The notes: generated from the letters alone by a model not told the origin. Positions 35,636-43,889 are shown, counted from the first letter of the stretch. The stretch is 64,000 bases of DNA from Streptomyces sp. NRRL S-455 (GCF_000717875.1 NZ_JOCT01000001.1:62001-126000); one strand, 5' to 3'. Numbers and translations: made by a program.

Positions 35636-35693
35636 GCATTCGGGCGGGGGCGGTGCGCTAGGGTCGCCCGGAGATCGAGACGTGGAGGTGCGG

Positions 35694-36473
35694 ATGTCGC
35701 GCGACGCCCGCTGGAAGGCGCTGCTGGAACTGCTCGTCGAGCGGGGCCGGCTGGACGTCGAGGAGGCGGCCGCGGAACTCGGCGTGTCGGCGGCGACGAT
35801 CCGCCGGGACTTCGACGGGCTCGCCGAGCAGCAGATGCTGGTGCGCACGCGGGGCGGCGCGGTGGTGCACGGTGTGTCGTACGAGCTGCCGCTGCGCTAC
35901 AAGGCGGCCCGCCACGCCTCCGAGAAACAGCGCATCGCGAAGGCGGTGGCGGATCTGGTCGCGCCCGGTGAGGCGGTCGGGCTGACCGGCGGTACCACCA
36001 CCACCGAGGTCGCGCGGGCCCTGGCCGTCCGCGGGGACCTGGCCTCCGGGTCGCCCGCGCTGACCGTGGTGACGAACGCGCTGAACATCGCGAGCGAGCT
36101 GGCCGTACGGCCACAGTTCAAGATCGTGCTGACCGGCGGGGTGGCACGGGCCCAGTCGTACGAGCTGGTCGGGCCGCTCGCGGACGCGGTGCTGGGGCAG
36201 ATCAGCGTCGACGTGGCGGTGCTCGGCGTCGTCGCCTTCGACGTCACGCACGGTGCCGCGGCGCACGACGAGGCGGAGGCCGCGATCAACCGGCTGCTGT
36301 GCGAACGGGCCGGGCGGGTGGTGGTGGCCGCCGATTCCAGCAAGCTGGGGCAGCGGGCGTTCGCCCGGATCTGCGCCGCCGGGGCGGTGAACACGCTGGT
36401 CACGGACACGGCGGCCGACGCGGCGACGCTACGGGCGTTCGAGGAGGCCGGGCTGCGGGTCGTCACGGTGTGA
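35694..36473 (+). CDS. DeoR-family repressor of the divergent sugar operon
   Basis: The protein has 259 residues. The N-terminal helix-turn-helix is WKALLELLVERGRLDVEEAA, then AELGVSAATIRRDFDGLAEQQMLVRTRGGAV. The sensor domain has GLTGGTTTTEVARAL, VLTGGVARAQSYELVGPLAD and VVVAADSSKLGQRAF. It should bind a sugar phosphate. The ATG at 35694 follows GGAGG with 5-nt spacing. Divergence from the SIS/aldolase operon makes it the likely local repressor. Confidence 0.9.
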   Translation: MSRDARWKALLELLVERGRLDVEEAAAELGVSAATIRRDFDGLAEQQMLVRTRGGAVVHGVSYELPLRYKAARHASEKQRIAKAVADLVAPGEAVGLTGGTTTTEVARALAVRGDLASGSPALTVVTNALNIASELAVRPQFKIVLTGGVARAQSYELVGPLADAVLGQISVDVAVLGVVAFDVTHGAAAHDEAEAAINRLLCERAGRVVVAADSSKLGQRAFARICAAGAVNTLVTDTAADAATLRAFEEAGLRVVTV

Positions 36474-36542
36474 CTGACCCGGCGTCGTCGGCCGGCGCGC
36501 CTAAGCTGGAGCTGAGGGGCGTGCCGGCTCAGGGAGGCTGCC

Positions 36543-38360
36543 ATGCGCGGAACAGCGGACGGCCGGCGGTATCTGCCGATCGCCGAGCACGGGCTGATCG
36601 GCGATCTGCGCAGCGTGGCCCTGGTGGGGACCGACGGCACGATCGACTGGTACTGCTCCCCCGCCTTCGACGCGCCCAGTGTGTTCGCCTCGATCCTGGA
36701 CGCGGAGCGCGGCGGCTGCTTCGAACTGGCGGCGACCGCACCGGCGCGGACCAAGCAGTTCTACTTCCCCGACACCAACGTCCTGATCACCCGGTTCTTC
36801 ACGGAGGACGGCGTCGGCGAGGTGCAGGACTTCATGCCGGTCGACGGTGAGCCGGCGGAGGCGGAGCGGCACCGGCTGATCCGCCGGGTGGTGTGCGTGC
36901 GCGGCTCGATCCCGTTCCGTACGCGTGTCGCTCCCCGGTTCGACTACGGCACCCGGCCGCACTCCGTACGGCTGGCCGGTGACACGGCGCTGTTCGAGGC
37001 CCCGGGGCTGGCGCTCGCGCTGACCGCGACCGTGCCGCTGGAGCCGGACGGTCCGGACGTCCGCGGCGAATTCAAGCTCTCGGAGGGCGAGTCGGCGGTG
37101 TTCGCGCTGGACAAGGTCGGCGGTGAGGTGGCGCCCCGCCGCTGCGCCCGTACCGAGGCGGAGGAGCAGTTCGCGGCGACGGTGGCGTACTGGCGGCGCT
37201 GGCTGTCGGCCTCCCGGTACAAGGGCCGCTGGCGGGAGATGGTGCACCGCTCGGCCCTGACGCTGAAGCTGCTCACCTACGCGCCGACCGGGGCGATCGT
37301 GGCCGCGCCGACGACCAGTCTGCCCGAGCGGTTCGGCGGCGAACGCAACTGGGACTACCGGTACGTGTGGGTGCGCGACGCGGCGTTCTGCGTCTACGCC
37401 CTGCTGCGGCTGGGCTTCAGCGACGAGGCCGAGGCCTTCATGGACTTCGTGACCCGGCACATCAGCCCGGGCGACAGCAAGCCCTCCGGCCCGCTGCAGG
37501 TCATGTACGGCATCGACGGTCGCTCCGAGCTGCCCGAGCGGGAACTGGACCATCTCGAGGGCCACCAGGGCTCGGCGCCGGTCCGGGTCGGCAACGCGGC
37601 CACGGACCAGCTCCAGCTCGACATCTACGGGGCGCTGATCGACTCCATCTACCTCTACGACAAGTGGGCCAAGCCCGTCTCCAGCGACCAGTGGGACGAC
37701 GTATGCGCGCTGGTGGACTGGGTGTGCGCCCACTGGGACCAGCCGGACGAGGGGATCTGGGAGACCCGGGGCGGGCGCAAGAACTTCCTGTACTCGCGGC
37801 TGATGTGCTGGGTGGCGATCGAGCGGGCCATCCGGATGGCACACCGGCGCGGCCTGCCCGCCGATCTGCCGCGCTGGCGGGAGTGCCGCGACACGATCTA
37901 CCGGCGGATCATGAGACGTGGCTGGTCCGAGACGCGGCGGGCCTTCGTCCAGCACGAGGACGGGGACGTCCTGGACGCGGCCGTACTGATGATGCCGCTG
38001 ACGAAGTTCATCGCCCCGACCGACCCCAAGTGGCTGTCGACGCTGGACGCGCTCACCGAGGAGCTGGTCTCCGACTCGCTGGTCTACCGCTACGACCCGC
38101 AGTCCAGCCCGGACGGGCTGCGCGGCGACGAGGGCACGTTCTCCATCTGCTCGTTCTGGTACGTCGAGGCCATGGTGCACGCCGGCCGGGTCGACGAGGC
38201 GCGCCTCGCCTTCGAGAAGATGCTGACGTACGCCAACCATCTCGGCCTGTACGCCGAGGAGATCAGCCACACCGGCGAGCAGCAGGGCAACTTCCCTCAG
38301 GCGTTCACGCACCTCGCGCTCATCAGCGCGGCCTTCAACCTGGACCGGGCGCTCGGCTGA
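36543..38360 (+). CDS. Glycoside hydrolase family 15 enzyme (glucoamylase/trehalase type)
   Basis: The protein has 605 residues. An N-terminal beta-sandwich domain (about 1-220; ISD-like LIGDLRSVALVGTDGTIDWYC) precedes an (alpha/alpha)6 barrel. The barrel contains GERNWDYRYVWVRDAAFCVY and DEGIWETRGGRKNFLYSRLM, where the first catalytic Glu sits. LGLYAEEISHTGEQQGNFPQA carries the second. In mycobacteria and streptomycetes this subgroup includes trehalases as well as glucoamylases, so either is possible. No signal peptide is present, so the enzyme is cytoplasmic and suits trehalose or malto-oligosaccharide turnover. The ATG at 36543 follows GGGAGG. Confidence 0.88.
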   Translation: MRGTADGRRYLPIAEHGLIGDLRSVALVGTDGTIDWYCSPAFDAPSVFASILDAERGGCFELAATAPARTKQFYFPDTNVLITRFFTEDGVGEVQDFMPVDGEPAEAERHRLIRRVVCVRGSIPFRTRVAPRFDYGTRPHSVRLAGDTALFEAPGLALALTATVPLEPDGPDVRGEFKLSEGESAVFALDKVGGEVAPRRCARTEAEEQFAATVAYWRRWLSASRYKGRWREMVHRSALTLKLLTYAPTGAIVAAPTTSLPERFGGERNWDYRYVWVRDAAFCVYALLRLGFSDEAEAFMDFVTRHISPGDSKPSGPLQVMYGIDGRSELPERELDHLEGHQGSAPVRVGNAATDQLQLDIYGALIDSIYLYDKWAKPVSSDQWDDVCALVDWVCAHWDQPDEGIWETRGGRKNFLYSRLMCWVAIERAIRMAHRRGLPADLPRWRECRDTIYRRIMRRGWSETRRAFVQHEDGDVLDAAVLMMPLTKFIAPTDPKWLSTLDALTEELVSDSLVYRYDPQSSPDGLRGDEGTFSICSFWYVEAMVHAGRVDEARLAFEKMLTYANHLGLYAEEISHTGEQQGNFPQAFTHLALISAAFNLDRALG

Positions 38361-38363
38361 CGC

Positions 38364-39326
38364 TCAGTGCCCGTGACCGTCGCCCGAGTGCCCCTGGGGG
38401 GTACCGGGTTCGGCGGCGGCCGCCCCGCCGGCCCGGACGGTGAAGGCCGCCGTGTGGACCTTTCCGTCGTGCTTGAAGTCGAGGAACAGGCGATAGGGAC
38501 CGGCGCTCGGGGCCGTGGCCGTGAAGGAGATGTCCGGGCCGGGCCTGGTCTTCCCGTCGCCGGGTTCGCCGTTGGGGTGGACGTGGAGGTAGGCGAGGTC
38601 GCCGGAGCGCAGGGCCACGAGGTGGCCGTAGGCGCCGAGGTAGGGCTGGAGGTCCCTGACGGCCTTGCCGCCGCGCGAGACCGTCAGCTTCAGTTCGCTC
38701 GCCCTGCCCGGGCGGAGGGTGCCGGCCAGCTCGACCTCGTAGCCGTCGCTCCTGGCCGTGGTGCTCGCCGGCGGGAGTTTCTCCGGACGGTACGGGCCGG
38801 AGGCGGCGAGGTCCGCGCCGAGGGTGAGGTTGCGGGCGTCCTTCTTCGCCGGGGTGAAGTCGGCGAAGACACGGTAGGCACCCGCGGTGGGGAGGTCGAC
38901 GGGGGTGCTCCAGGTGCCGTCGGCGGCGCGGGCGGGGTGGAGATGGCGGTAGGTGACCAGGTCGCGTGAGGCCACGATGAGGTGGAGTTCCTTGTCGTGT
39001 TCGCGCTGGTAGGCGGTGACGGCCCGGCCGCTGCCGTCGCGGACGGTGAAGCGCAGGTCGGTGCGCTGCCCGGAGGTGACGCTCGGGGTCTCGAGGTCCA
39101 GGGTGTAGCCGTCCTCGGAGATCTGCAGTCCGCCGGCCGGGGGCGTCTCGTGCCGGGCGTGTGCGCCATCCTCCTCCGGCCTGGGCGCGGGACGTGTGTG
39201 CTCGTCCTCGTGCTTCGGCGGGCTGTCGGCGACGACGGGGCCGATGCCCTGGCCGACTCCGTAGGCCGTGCCGAAGGTCGCGGCCAGGACAGCCGCGAAG
39301 GTCGTGATCCTCAGTCCGGTGTTCAT
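38364..39326 (-). CDS. Secreted His-rich protein of the copper locus
   Basis: The protein has 320 residues. An N-terminal hydrophobic export segment (ITTFAAVLAATFGTAYGVGQG) is followed by a His/Glu-rich linker. Two similar beta domains of about 105 residues follow (YTLDLETPSVTSGQRTDLRF, and YEVELAGTLRPGRASELKL), each ending in a HLHP/HVHP motif: TYRHLHPA and AYLHVHPN. The C-terminus is GHSGDGHGH. The repeated domains and metal-ligand-like histidines suggest periplasmic-face copper binding, which is inference. It is divergent from copZ, and its promoter has a CsoR-like palindrome in the spacer. Streptomyces copZ-copA loci often carry such a gene. Confidence 0.78.
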   Translation of the reverse strand: MNTGLRITTFAAVLAATFGTAYGVGQGIGPVVADSPPKHEDEHTRPAPRPEEDGAHARHETPPAGGLQISEDGYTLDLETPSVTSGQRTDLRFTVRDGSGRAVTAYQREHDKELHLIVASRDLVTYRHLHPARAADGTWSTPVDLPTAGAYRVFADFTPAKKDARNLTLGADLAASGPYRPEKLPPASTTARSDGYEVELAGTLRPGRASELKLTVSRGGKAVRDLQPYLGAYGHLVALRSGDLAYLHVHPNGEPGDGKTRPGPDISFTATAPSAGPYRLFLDFKHDGKVHTAAFTVRAGGAAAAEPGTPQGHSGDGHGH

Positions 39327-39385
39327 GGCCGACGTCTCCTCGAAGAACGGGCCTCCCGCTCGGATGCGGGCCTCCTATGCAGTTC

Positions 39386-39413
39386 ACAATACCCCTGGGG
39401 GGTACTAAGTCAA
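39386..39413 (-). promoter_or_regulatory. Promoter of the His-rich protein gene with CsoR-like palindrome
   Basis: On the minus strand a -35 TTGACT (39413-39408), a 16-bp spacer and a -10 TATTGT (39391-39386) form a strong promoter. The spacer contains GTACCCCCC-A-GGGG, the TACCCC/GGGGTA-type palindrome (39389-39405) recognised by copper-responsive CsoR repressors. Confidence 0.7.
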
Positions 39414-39426
39414 GTTATTCCGACGC

Positions 39427-39455
39427 TTGCGGATTATACCCCGTGGGGGTATACA
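39427..39455 (+). promoter_or_regulatory. copZ promoter with perfect CsoR-like palindrome in the spacer
   Basis: A -35 TTGCGG (39427-39432), a 17-bp spacer and a -10 TATACA (39450-39455) form the promoter. TATACCCC-GTG-GGGGTATA at 39435-39453 fills the spacer, a perfect 8-bp-arm palindrome. A third GGGGTACCCC lies at 39468-39477. A CsoR repressor bound here would block RNA polymerase and be released by Cu(I). No csoR gene is in the window. Confidence 0.72.
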
Positions 39456-39511
39456 GGATTCCCGCGAGGGGTACCCCCGCCCCGTATACGATTCTCATCA
39501 AGGAGGCACCG

Positions 39512-39727
39512 ATGCCCGTCACCACCTACGCCGTCTCCGGGATGTCCTGCGGCCACTGCAGGGCCACGCTGACCAAGGTCATCGGGGAGCTGGACGACGT
39601 CAGCGGGGTCGAGGTCGATCTCGGGACCGGCCAGGTCACCGTCACCACCGCCACCGCCGAGCCGGACGACGACCGGATCGCGGAGGTCGTCGATGAGGCC
39701 GGCTACGAACTGACCGCGCGGGTGTGA
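39512..39727 (+). CDS. copZ: CopZ-like copper chaperone
   Basis: This 71-residue heavy-metal-associated domain has the metal-binding motif M11-S-C13-G-H-C16 and the usual ferredoxin-like beta-alpha-beta pattern (VSGVEVDLGTGQVTVTT, IAEVVDEAGYELTARV). It binds Cu(I) and passes it to the CopA exporter. The ATG at 39512 is preceded by AGGAGG. The TGA overlaps the GTG of the copA remnant (GTGA), which is the coupling expected of an intact copZ-copA operon. Here the partner is deleted. Confidence 0.93.
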   Translation: MPVTTYAVSGMSCGHCRATLTKVIGELDDVSGVEVDLGTGQVTVTTATAEPDDDRIAEVVDEAGYELTARV

Positions 39728-39906
39728 GCATGACCGGCGCCCTCCCGCGGAGCGCCTCGGGGGAGAGACTCACCCGCATGGACGGGGTGACGGCCCTGCC
39801 GTCGGCCGCGGCCGGCCCGCTCACTCCGGTGATCGCCGGGGCGGCCATGGCCTTCTCCCCGGTTTTCGTCGTCGGCAACTCGCTGCGGCGGCGTACCGTC
39901 CGGGCG
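39724..39906 (+). pseudogene. copA: copA remnant: Cu+-ATPase gene with a large internal deletion
   Basis: The frame starts with the GTG overlapping the copZ stop. It reads about 15 residues, then LTRMDGVTA, which resembles the N-terminal metal-binding domain of CopA (KLNRMDGVTATV). It jumps directly to LTPVIAGAAMAFSPVFVVGNSL, the last membrane helix of CopA (consensus NPxIAGAAMAxSSVFVVxNSLRLR). The roughly 700 residues between, with the CPC, DKTG and TGD motifs, are missing. The stop is also lost; the frame runs on through the terminator at 39907-39929. It cannot encode a working ATPase. Confidence 0.75.
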
Positions 39907-39929
39907 ACCGGCCGAGAACGGCGGCCGGT
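39907..39929. terminator. Hairpin terminator between copZ operon and methyltransferase
   Basis: ACCGGCCG (39907-39914) and CGGCCGGT (39922-39929) form a perfect 8-bp stem with a 7-nt loop between convergent transcription units. It is probably the original terminator of the copZ-copA operon. The last base overlaps the methyltransferase stop codon. Confidence 0.65.
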
Positions 39930-40585
39930 CAGCCGTTGCGCCACACCAGCGTGTAGCGCCAGAAGAGGCGACGGCGCAGGCGTGCGCCCGGCAGCACGGT
40001 GCGGGCCTCGCGGACGATCTCAGGGAAGGTCATGTCGGGCTGCCGGGTGCGCGCGGTCATCGAAGCCGGGCGGGATGCCCGGCGGCCCCGGTTCTTCACC
40101 AGCGCCATCACCACGTTGAGCGGGATGGACGCGATGCCGAGCAGACGGTCGACGGGCGTCCCGTCCCTCGAGACACCGACGACCACCAGGGTGCCGCCGG
40201 GAGCCAGACGGTCGCGGAAGGCCACGAGGGCCTCGGTGAACGGCAGATGATGGAGCACCGCGACGCAGGTGATGGCGTCGTACGACCGATCGGGAAGCCC
40301 GGTCGGCGCCTCGGCCACCAGGTACGTCACCGGGGCCGCCGGCGGGGTCAGCTCCCGGGCCCGGGCCGTGATCGCCGGGTCGGCGTCGACCGCGTCCACC
40401 CGCCCGGCCCGGGCGGCCAGCAACCGGGCGAGGTCGCCGCTGCCGCAACCCACGTCCAGGACGCTCCCCACCCGAGGCGGGAGCTGCCGTAGAACCCAGG
40501 GGTGGAAGTGGGCGTTGTGGTCCCAGGGGCGGGCGGCGTGGAAGCGGTCGAGGGCGCGCAGGAGCCGTGGCGGCAGGAGCGTCAT
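39929..40585 (-). CDS. Class I SAM-dependent methyltransferase
   Basis: The protein has 218 residues. The SAM-binding motif I is VLDVGCGSGDLARLL near 42-56, motif II includes VDAVDADPAI, and YDAITCVAVLHHLPF is motif IV. The C-terminal half (LGIASIPLNVVMALVKNRGRR) is atypical and somewhat hydrophobic, followed by RRRLFWRYTLVWRNG. It is a UbiE/Methyltransf_11-type protein with unknown substrate. It is divergent from the PAP2 phosphatase gene and convergent with the copper operon. Confidence 0.82.
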   Translation of the reverse strand: MTLLPPRLLRALDRFHAARPWDHNAHFHPWVLRQLPPRVGSVLDVGCGSGDLARLLAARAGRVDAVDADPAITARARELTPPAAPVTYLVAEAPTGLPDRSYDAITCVAVLHHLPFTEALVAFRDRLAPGGTLVVVGVSRDGTPVDRLLGIASIPLNVVMALVKNRGRRASRPASMTARTRQPDMTFPEIVREARTVLPGARLRRRLFWRYTLVWRNG

Positions 40586-40663
40586 GCGCCCAGTTCAGCA
40601 GAGGGGTGTGCCCGGGCACAGTGCCCGGCGTCACCAGGATGGCCGACGGCCGCCGGGGCACTC

Positions 40664-40721
40664 GCAAGGTACCGGCTCGCGGGGGCGCCGAGCGTGCGCC
40701 CGGCATGGGCCGGTACCTTGC
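40664..40721. promoter_or_regulatory. 13-bp perfect inverted repeat upstream of the PAP2 phosphatase gene
   Basis: GCAAGGTACCGGC at 40664-40676 pairs with GCCGGTACCTTGC at 40709-40721 across a 32-nt loop, ending 28 nt before the start codon at 40750. Each arm holds the palindrome GGTACC. It may be a pair of operator half-sites for looping, or a hairpin in the leader. Confidence 0.55.
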
Positions 40722-40749
40722 TGGGGAAGGCCACTGCGGGGAGAAACAC

Positions 40750-41451
40750 ATGACCGATCCGACGACCACAGACGCGGACGCCCCCCGTCCGCTCCCGGGC
40801 AGAGGGAAGCCCGAGAACGGACGCGGCAGGCTCCTGCCCGCCGTGCTCGGTGATCTCAGAGCTGTGGACGGCGCCCTGTACGCGGCCGTGGCCGCCACCC
40901 CCACACCCACCCTTGACCGGACGCTGCGCCATCTGTCCCACGCGGCCGACCACTCCAAGATCTCGTTCGGAATCGCCGCCGCCCTGGCACTGGCCGGGAA
41001 GCGCCCGCGCCGGGCCGCGATCGTCGGCGTCGGCGCGATCGCCGTGGCGTCGGCCTCCGCCAACCTGCTCGGCAAGCGCCTGGTCCGCCGGGCCCGGCCG
41101 GACCGGGAGGCGGCACGGGTGACGGTGGACCGGCACGTGCCCATGCCGACCTCGGCCTCGTTCCCGTCCGGGCACACGGCGTCGGCGGTCGCGTTCGCCA
41201 CCGCCGTCGGCGTGGTCCTGCCTCCCGCGGCGGTGCCCCTCGGTGCGCTGGCCAGTGCCGTCGGCTACTCCCGTATCCACACCGGCGTGCACTATCCGGG
41301 CGATGTGGCCGCGGGCGCGGTCCTCGGCATCGCGAGCGCCGCCGTGGCACTGGCAGCGGCAGCGGCCACGCCGTCGGCGCGAGCCCAGACGCTGCTCGCG
41401 GCGGCGCGTTCCTGGCCGCGGATCAGCATCGGCGGCCTGGTGCGCGGCTGA
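40750..41451 (+). CDS. PAP2-family membrane phosphatase
   Basis: The protein has 233 residues and about five membrane helices. All three phosphatidate phosphatase motifs are present: K-R-L-V-R-R-A-R-P near 118, FPSGHTAS (PSGH) near 140, and SRIHTGVHYPGD (SRxxxGxHxxxD) near 178. The family dephosphorylates lipid phosphates such as undecaprenyl pyrophosphate and phosphatidic acid. The ATG at 40750 follows GGGGAG. A 13-bp inverted repeat lies just upstream. Its substrate is not predictable from sequence. Confidence 0.9.
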   Translation: MTDPTTTDADAPRPLPGRGKPENGRGRLLPAVLGDLRAVDGALYAAVAATPTPTLDRTLRHLSHAADHSKISFGIAAALALAGKRPRRAAIVGVGAIAVASASANLLGKRLVRRARPDREAARVTVDRHVPMPTSASFPSGHTASAVAFATAVGVVLPPAAVPLGALASAVGYSRIHTGVHYPGDVAAGAVLGIASAAVALAAAAATPSARAQTLLAAARSWPRISIGGLVRG

Positions 41452-41479
41452 GTCGCAGGACAACGTCGACGTGCGCCGG

Positions 41480-42097
41480 TCAGCCGCCGCTCGGCCGTTC
41501 CAGAGGAACGGCAGCCGACCGGCGCACATCGACAGCGGTGAGCGCCAGGGCCAGCGGCCCCGGGGCCAGGAAGGCCAGCGGCAGCAGCATCCAGGCGCAC
41601 AACGCGGCCGTCGCCACGGCGAGCAGCACCAGCCCGCTGCCGCCCACGTCCGCCACGGCGTCCCGGGCCGCCCCGCGCACCGCCGCGGGCCAGTCGGTGA
41701 GCGACTCCGGCCGTGCGCAGGCCCGCAGCCCGACGACCGCCGCGCAGGCGGCGATGGCGGCGGCCGCCACCGCGAACAGTCGCGCCCCGGGCAGCCCCGC
41801 CCCGGCCAGCGCCAGGTCGGCGGCGAACAGCAGCAGACCCGCCAGGGCGACGGCGCCCGCCCGCAGGTCACCGGCCCGCAGGCGCCGACGCAGCAGGGCG
41901 AAGTACCGTCCGGCGGTGACGGGTTGGCCCTGCCCGGCCCCGCGCAGGACCGCGCACGCCGTGGACAGCGCGGCCGGTGCGGTCAGCAGGGGCAGGCACG
42001 CCACCGAGGTGGCCACGCCGACGCTCAGCACGTCGGCGAACAGGGTCATGCGCGGGCCGAACACCTCGCCCGCCTCACGAGCTCGCACCCCGCTCAC
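41480..42097 (-). CDS. YesL/DUF624-like membrane protein
   Basis: The protein has 205 residues, read from the GTG at 42097 that overlaps the permease stop (GTGA). MTLFADVLSVGVATSVACLPLLTAPAALSTACAVL followed by AGRYFALLRRRLRAGDL is the YesL-type start, and four or five hydrophobic segments follow. YesL-like genes usually sit at the end of oligosaccharide ABC operons. Their role is unknown but probably linked to the transporter or envelope. It is the last gene of the operon that begins at 48028. Confidence 0.78.
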   Translation of the reverse strand: MSGVRAREAGEVFGPRMTLFADVLSVGVATSVACLPLLTAPAALSTACAVLRGAGQGQPVTAGRYFALLRRRLRAGDLRAGAVALAGLLLFAADLALAGAGLPGARLFAVAAAAIAACAAVVGLRACARPESLTDWPAAVRGAARDAVADVGGSGLVLLAVATAALCAWMLLPLAFLAPGPLALALTAVDVRRSAAVPLERPSGG

Positions 42098-42954
42098 CCC
42101 TTGACTCCGGAGCTGGCCATGCCCTCCACCAGGAAGCGCTGGAAGGCGAGGAAGAACAGCACGATCGGCAGCAGCGCGATCACCGACATCGCGAACATCG
42201 GGCCGAACGCCGACGTGCTGGAGGCGTCCACGAAGGAGCGCAGCGCGAGGGTCAGCGTGAACTTGTCCGGGTCGAAGAGGTAGATGAGCTGGGTGAAGAA
42301 GTCGTTCCAGGTCCAGATGAACGTGAAGATGGCGGTGGTGATCAGGGCCGGCCGGGTCAGCGGCAGCACGACCTTGAAGAAACTGCGGAAGGGGCCGCAG
42401 CCGTCGATGCGCGCGGCTTCCTCGAGTTCGCGGGGCAGTCCGCGCATGAACTGCACGATGAGGAAGACGAAGAACGCCTCGGTGGCGAGGAACTTCGGCA
42501 GGATCAGCGGCCAGTAGGTGTTCACCAGCCCGAGCTGGTTGAAGATGATGTACTGCGGGATCAGCACCGCGTGGTGCGGCAGCATGATCGTGGCGATCAT
42601 GAAGGCGAACAGCGGCCCGCGCAGCCGGAACCTGAGGCGCGCGAAGGCGTACGCGGCGAGCGAGCAGCTGAGGACGTTGCCGACGACAGCCCCGCCGGCG
42701 ATCAGCAGGGAGTTGCCGAGCAGCCGCCACACCGAGACGTCGTTGACGCCGTCCAGGGCGGTCTTGTAGTTCGACCACTCCAGATGGCTGGGCAGCAGGT
42801 CGAGGCTCGCGATGACCTCGTCGGCGGGCTTGAGCGAGGTCGCCAGCAGCCACGCCAGCGGGTACAGCATGACCAGCAGCGCGGCCAGGCAGCCGAGGTG
42901 GACGGCGACCCGCCCCCACCGGACGGGCTTGTGGGAAACGGCGGTCGAGGTCAT
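42094..42954 (-). CDS. Carbohydrate ABC transporter permease (MalG/LacG type)
   Basis: The protein has 286 residues and six membrane helices. The binding-protein-dependent transport EAA loop is ELEEAARIDGCGPFRSFFKVVLPLTRPAL near 190-218, which docks the ATPase. The N-terminus (LYPLAWLLATSLKPADEV) and C-terminal VEGMASSGVKG match the CUT1 second permease. Start and stop overlap those of its neighbours (ATGA with 42951, GTGA with 42097), giving tight coupling. No ATPase gene is in the operon; such importers commonly share MsiK elsewhere. Confidence 0.9.
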   Translation of the reverse strand: MTSTAVSHKPVRWGRVAVHLGCLAALLVMLYPLAWLLATSLKPADEVIASLDLLPSHLEWSNYKTALDGVNDVSVWRLLGNSLLIAGGAVVGNVLSCSLAAYAFARLRFRLRGPLFAFMIATIMLPHHAVLIPQYIIFNQLGLVNTYWPLILPKFLATEAFFVFLIVQFMRGLPRELEEAARIDGCGPFRSFFKVVLPLTRPALITTAIFTFIWTWNDFFTQLIYLFDPDKFTLTLALRSFVDASSTSAFGPMFAMSVIALLPIVLFFLAFQRFLVEGMASSGVKG

Positions 42955-43889
42955 CGGTCCCCCTCGGAGGCGTAGAAGACCCAGGAGCGGGAGGTGCGGA
43001 ACAGCACCGCCGTGACCACACCGATCACGAGGAGCAGCACCCAGGCCATGGCGGAGGCGTAGCCCATGTGGGAGGCGACGAAGCCGCGGTCGTAGAGGTA
43101 CATGGTGTAGACGAGGGTCGAGTCGGCCGGCCCGCCCTTGCCCGCGCTGACCGCGAAGGCGGGCGTGAACACCTGGAAGGCCTGGATGGTCTGCAGGACG
43201 AGGTTGAAGAACAGCACCGGGGACAGCATCGGCACGGTGACAGACAGGAACTGGCGCCATGTCCCGGCCCCGTCGACCGCCGCCGCCTCGTACAGCTCGG
43301 CGGGGATCTGCTGGAGTCCGGCGAGGAAGATGACCATCGGCGCGCCGAACTGCCACACCGTCAGCAGCGCCACCGCGAGCAGCGCCCAGCCGGGCCTGTT
43401 GACCCAGCCGCCGGTGCCGAACAGGTTGTCCACCGTGCCGCCGTCGTTGAAGACCGCCCGCCAGACGAGGGCGATGGACATCGACGCGCCGAGCAGCGAG
43501 GGCGCGTAGAAGGCGGAGCGGTAGAAGGCCTTGCCGCGCTTCATGCCCTTCAGGGCGAGCGCGACGACCAGGGCGAGGGCCAGTTGCAGGGGCACGGCGA
43601 TGATGACGTACGTCACCGTCGTCACGACCGAGCGCCAGTAGCGGGGGTCCTCGGTGAACATCTGCGTGTAGTTGCGCAGGCCGACCCACTTCGGCGGGTT
43701 GAACAGGTCGTAGTCGGTGAACGACAGGTACAGCGACACGGCCATCGGCAGCAGGGTCAGGACGATCGCGCCGAGGACCCAGGGCGAGAGGAACACCCAG
43801 GCGGCGCCCTCGCGTTCGCGCCTGGGGCGGCGCTTCGGGGCGGTGGCCGTGACGCGTGTGGCCTCCGTGGGGATCGCGGTGGTGGTCAT
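42951..43889 (-). CDS. Carbohydrate ABC transporter permease (MalF/LacF type)
   Basis: The protein has 312 residues. A basic N-terminus is followed by six helices, with the characteristic LPMAVSLYLSFTDYDLFNP. The EAA loop reads AELYEAAAVDGAGTWRQFLSVTVPML near 205-230. It forms the membrane channel with the next gene product. The ATG at 43889 overlaps the TGA of the binding protein at 43886. Confidence 0.9.
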   Translation of the reverse strand: MTTTAIPTEATRVTATAPKRRPRREREGAAWVFLSPWVLGAIVLTLLPMAVSLYLSFTDYDLFNPPKWVGLRNYTQMFTEDPRYWRSVVTTVTYVIIAVPLQLALALVVALALKGMKRGKAFYRSAFYAPSLLGASMSIALVWRAVFNDGGTVDNLFGTGGWVNRPGWALLAVALLTVWQFGAPMVIFLAGLQQIPAELYEAAAVDGAGTWRQFLSVTVPMLSPVLFFNLVLQTIQAFQVFTPAFAVSAGKGGPADSTLVYTMYLYDRGFVASHMGYASAMAWVLLLVIGVVTAVLFRTSRSWVFYASEGDR

